A DNA stretch of 64,000 nucleotides from Saccharum officinarum (lineage: Eukaryota; Streptophyta; Magnoliopsida; Poales; Poaceae): positions 4,750,191 to 4,814,190 of the forward strand of contig CM036223.1 of the NCBI GenBank assembly GCA_020631735.1, written 5' to 3'. Made by a program: the position numbers and the translations under genes. Each line of letters begins with the position of its first letter. The stretch's first letter is position 1. Of the stretch, positions 62,924-64,000 are shown piece after piece. The notes under the pieces were generated by a model, which made no database searches, was not told the DNA's origin, and worked only from the letters and a program-made list of their open reading frames with translations.

Positions 62924-63070
62924 TCCTTTGGTCCATATAGTAGCAACCTATGAGGATGTCGGTGCATTGTACCTTTTATAGGCACAATGATAAGCCAAAC
63001 AAGAACTAATTAGATACTAATTAAGGTAGTAATTAAAATTAAACAAATATAGTGTGGTAGACAAGGTACC

Positions 63071-63522
63071 TGTCGATGCGGGACCCATAGGGTTCTCCAA
63101 CGATATGACTACAAGTTGTGGGCCCTGGCTTGGCCCACGGACTGGAGCAAGGAGAGGTGCAGCGTTCGCTACACCGAACCCAAGTAGAATAGGTCAGACT
63201 AGCAGGATCCTATAGAAAGTAACTTCTGTATTTAGTTCAGGACACCTTCTTTGGATCCGACTAGGATTGTAACCGCACCACAACCTTCTCTATCGATATA
63301 AAGAGAGGGCGTGGGCACCCCTGTAAGAGGAGACAATACAACACAATTAATCCAATGTAAAGGTTAACGCCGACTGGACGTAAAGGCTATTACTCGATTA
63401 CGATCGAGGGCCCGAACCAGTATAAATCGACTATCTCTGCGTTCACCATCGAGTTCTAGCATATGCCGAAGCCCGAACAACTGTCCCGAGTACCCCCGTG
63501 ATGGGCTATCGGTGGTCAAACA
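63071..63522 (+). mobile_element. 5' LTR of Tat-like element (452 bp), copy C
   Basis: Begins TGTCGATGCGGG and ends GGTCAAACA; a GATATAAAGAG motif at about 63294-63304 is a plausible TATA box. Confidence 0.85.
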
Positions 63523-63577
63523 CCAATAGCTGGCATGCCAGGTAGGGGCTTTCGGCGCAATCGCGATCAAGAGCTCT

Positions 63578-64000
63578 ATGGATTTCAACAACATGACATT
63601 CCCAACGGGATCAATCTTCATCTTCGGATCGTGGGGTTGCGAGGCGGGCGATGAGGGCAACCTCCAAGGACGTCTCATCAAAGCTCAGGAGGCCCGCGAG
63701 GAACTCACTCTTCGACGGGGTTAGCCGGGGATCTCGCCAAAAGATTCTCAGGCCTTACGTTGTCCGAATCGACTCAGGCTCCGATGACAATCAGACTCGA
63801 CTTAGCGTCCAGGTCAGATTCCTTTTCGGGGTCCAATCCGAGTTCTTTTAGAGACAAGCCGAGTTCTTTTCCAATTGGACTCTGAAACACAGCATCAACT
63901 CTTCAAGAGATCAATTCAAACCTATTTCAAGGTTCTTCTAGGAAGTTGGGTCGCCTCCCAACCAGACTCAACAACGTGGCAAGGGCTTATCAAGACTTAC
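63578..64000 (+). pseudogene. Gag N-terminus of Tat-like element, copy C (cut by window end)
   Basis: Starts MDFNNMTFPTGS like copy B at 22588. Relative to copy B a T is missing near 63706 (CTTCGACGG versus CTTCTGACGG), giving an additional frameshift. The N-terminal gag region is poorly conserved in general and carries no recognised motif here. Confidence 0.75.

Larger units (their letters stand above)
57819..63070 (-). mobile_element. Helitron, copy C (inverted)
   Basis: Reverse of 23096-28349. The 3' terminus is CTAG at 57819-57822 with the palindrome at 57831-57846. The left (5') part is again separated by the Tat-like LTR, here starting at 63071. It shares in-frame stops with copy B, for example the one near 61626, so decay predates the divergence of the copies. 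Confidence 0.92.
63071..64000 (+). mobile_element. Tat-like retrotransposon, 5' end, copy C
   Basis: Reverse of 22165-23095: 452 bp LTR (63071-63522), primer site (63531-63548) and start of gag (ATG 63578). Preceded by GTACC (63066-63070), matching the GGTAC flank of copy B. The element continues past the window. Confidence 0.88.

Overview
The window is plant nuclear DNA, most likely from a grass, and consists almost entirely of transposable elements; I see no host gene outside them. The evidence is nested Ty3/gypsy LTR retrotransposons of several plant lineages (chromoviruses with a chromodomain, Tat elements with a second RNase H and an antisense plant-mobile-domain gene, an Athila-like gag-protease element), a Helitron with Rep-Pif1 helicase remnants, spliced introns, and chromovirus LTRs beginning TGTAACACCC. 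Polyploid or highly heterozygous material is likely because one locus appears three times.

Two runs of exactly 100 N (11297-11396 and 33852-33951) split the window into three contigs. Contig 1 (1-11296): Helitron tail (1-1014), non-coding flank (1015-3084), then a chromovirus on the minus strand with a 4.95 kb LTR (3085-8039) and broken pol (to 11296). Contig 2 (11397-33851): Tat element on the plus strand (11397-18400) with an antisense plant-mobile-domain gene; it sits inside a second Tat-like element on the minus strand (18401-23095), which sits inside a Helitron (23096-28349); then flank (28350-30978), then the 3' LTR and tail of an Athila-like element on the minus strand (30979-33851). 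Contig 3 (33952-64000) is largely the reverse of contig 2: tail and 3' LTR of a chromovirus (33952-36861) inserted in the 5' LTR of the Athila-like element (36862-43458, plus strand), flank (43459-45122), a near-complete chromovirus absent from the other copies (45123-56845, TSD TTGTT), the rest of the flank (56846-57818), Helitron (57819-63070, minus) and the start of the Tat-like element (63071-64000).

Thus 22165-33851 and 40597-64000 are inverted copies (about 11.7 kb after removing the insertion), and 1-3084 is a third copy of 27336-30415. The simplest reading is three haplotypes or homoeologues of one locus scaffolded side by side, one reversed. A real palindromic duplication cannot be excluded from sequence alone.

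The most interesting object is in the young chromovirus at 45123-56845. Upstream of gag it carries an extra ORF (53892-53090, minus) whose first 20 residues match the histone H3 tail in exact register (R2, T6-A7-R8, T11-G12-G13, P16, L20) while K4, K9 and K14 are replaced by R, I and H. The same element encodes an integrase chromodomain, a fold that in other proteins reads the H3 tail. Also notable are a tandem duplication of the retropepsin domain (about 196-codon period) in the Athila-like element, the multi-exon antisense gene of the Tat element, and an RNase H-type gene fragment captured near the Helitron 3' end.
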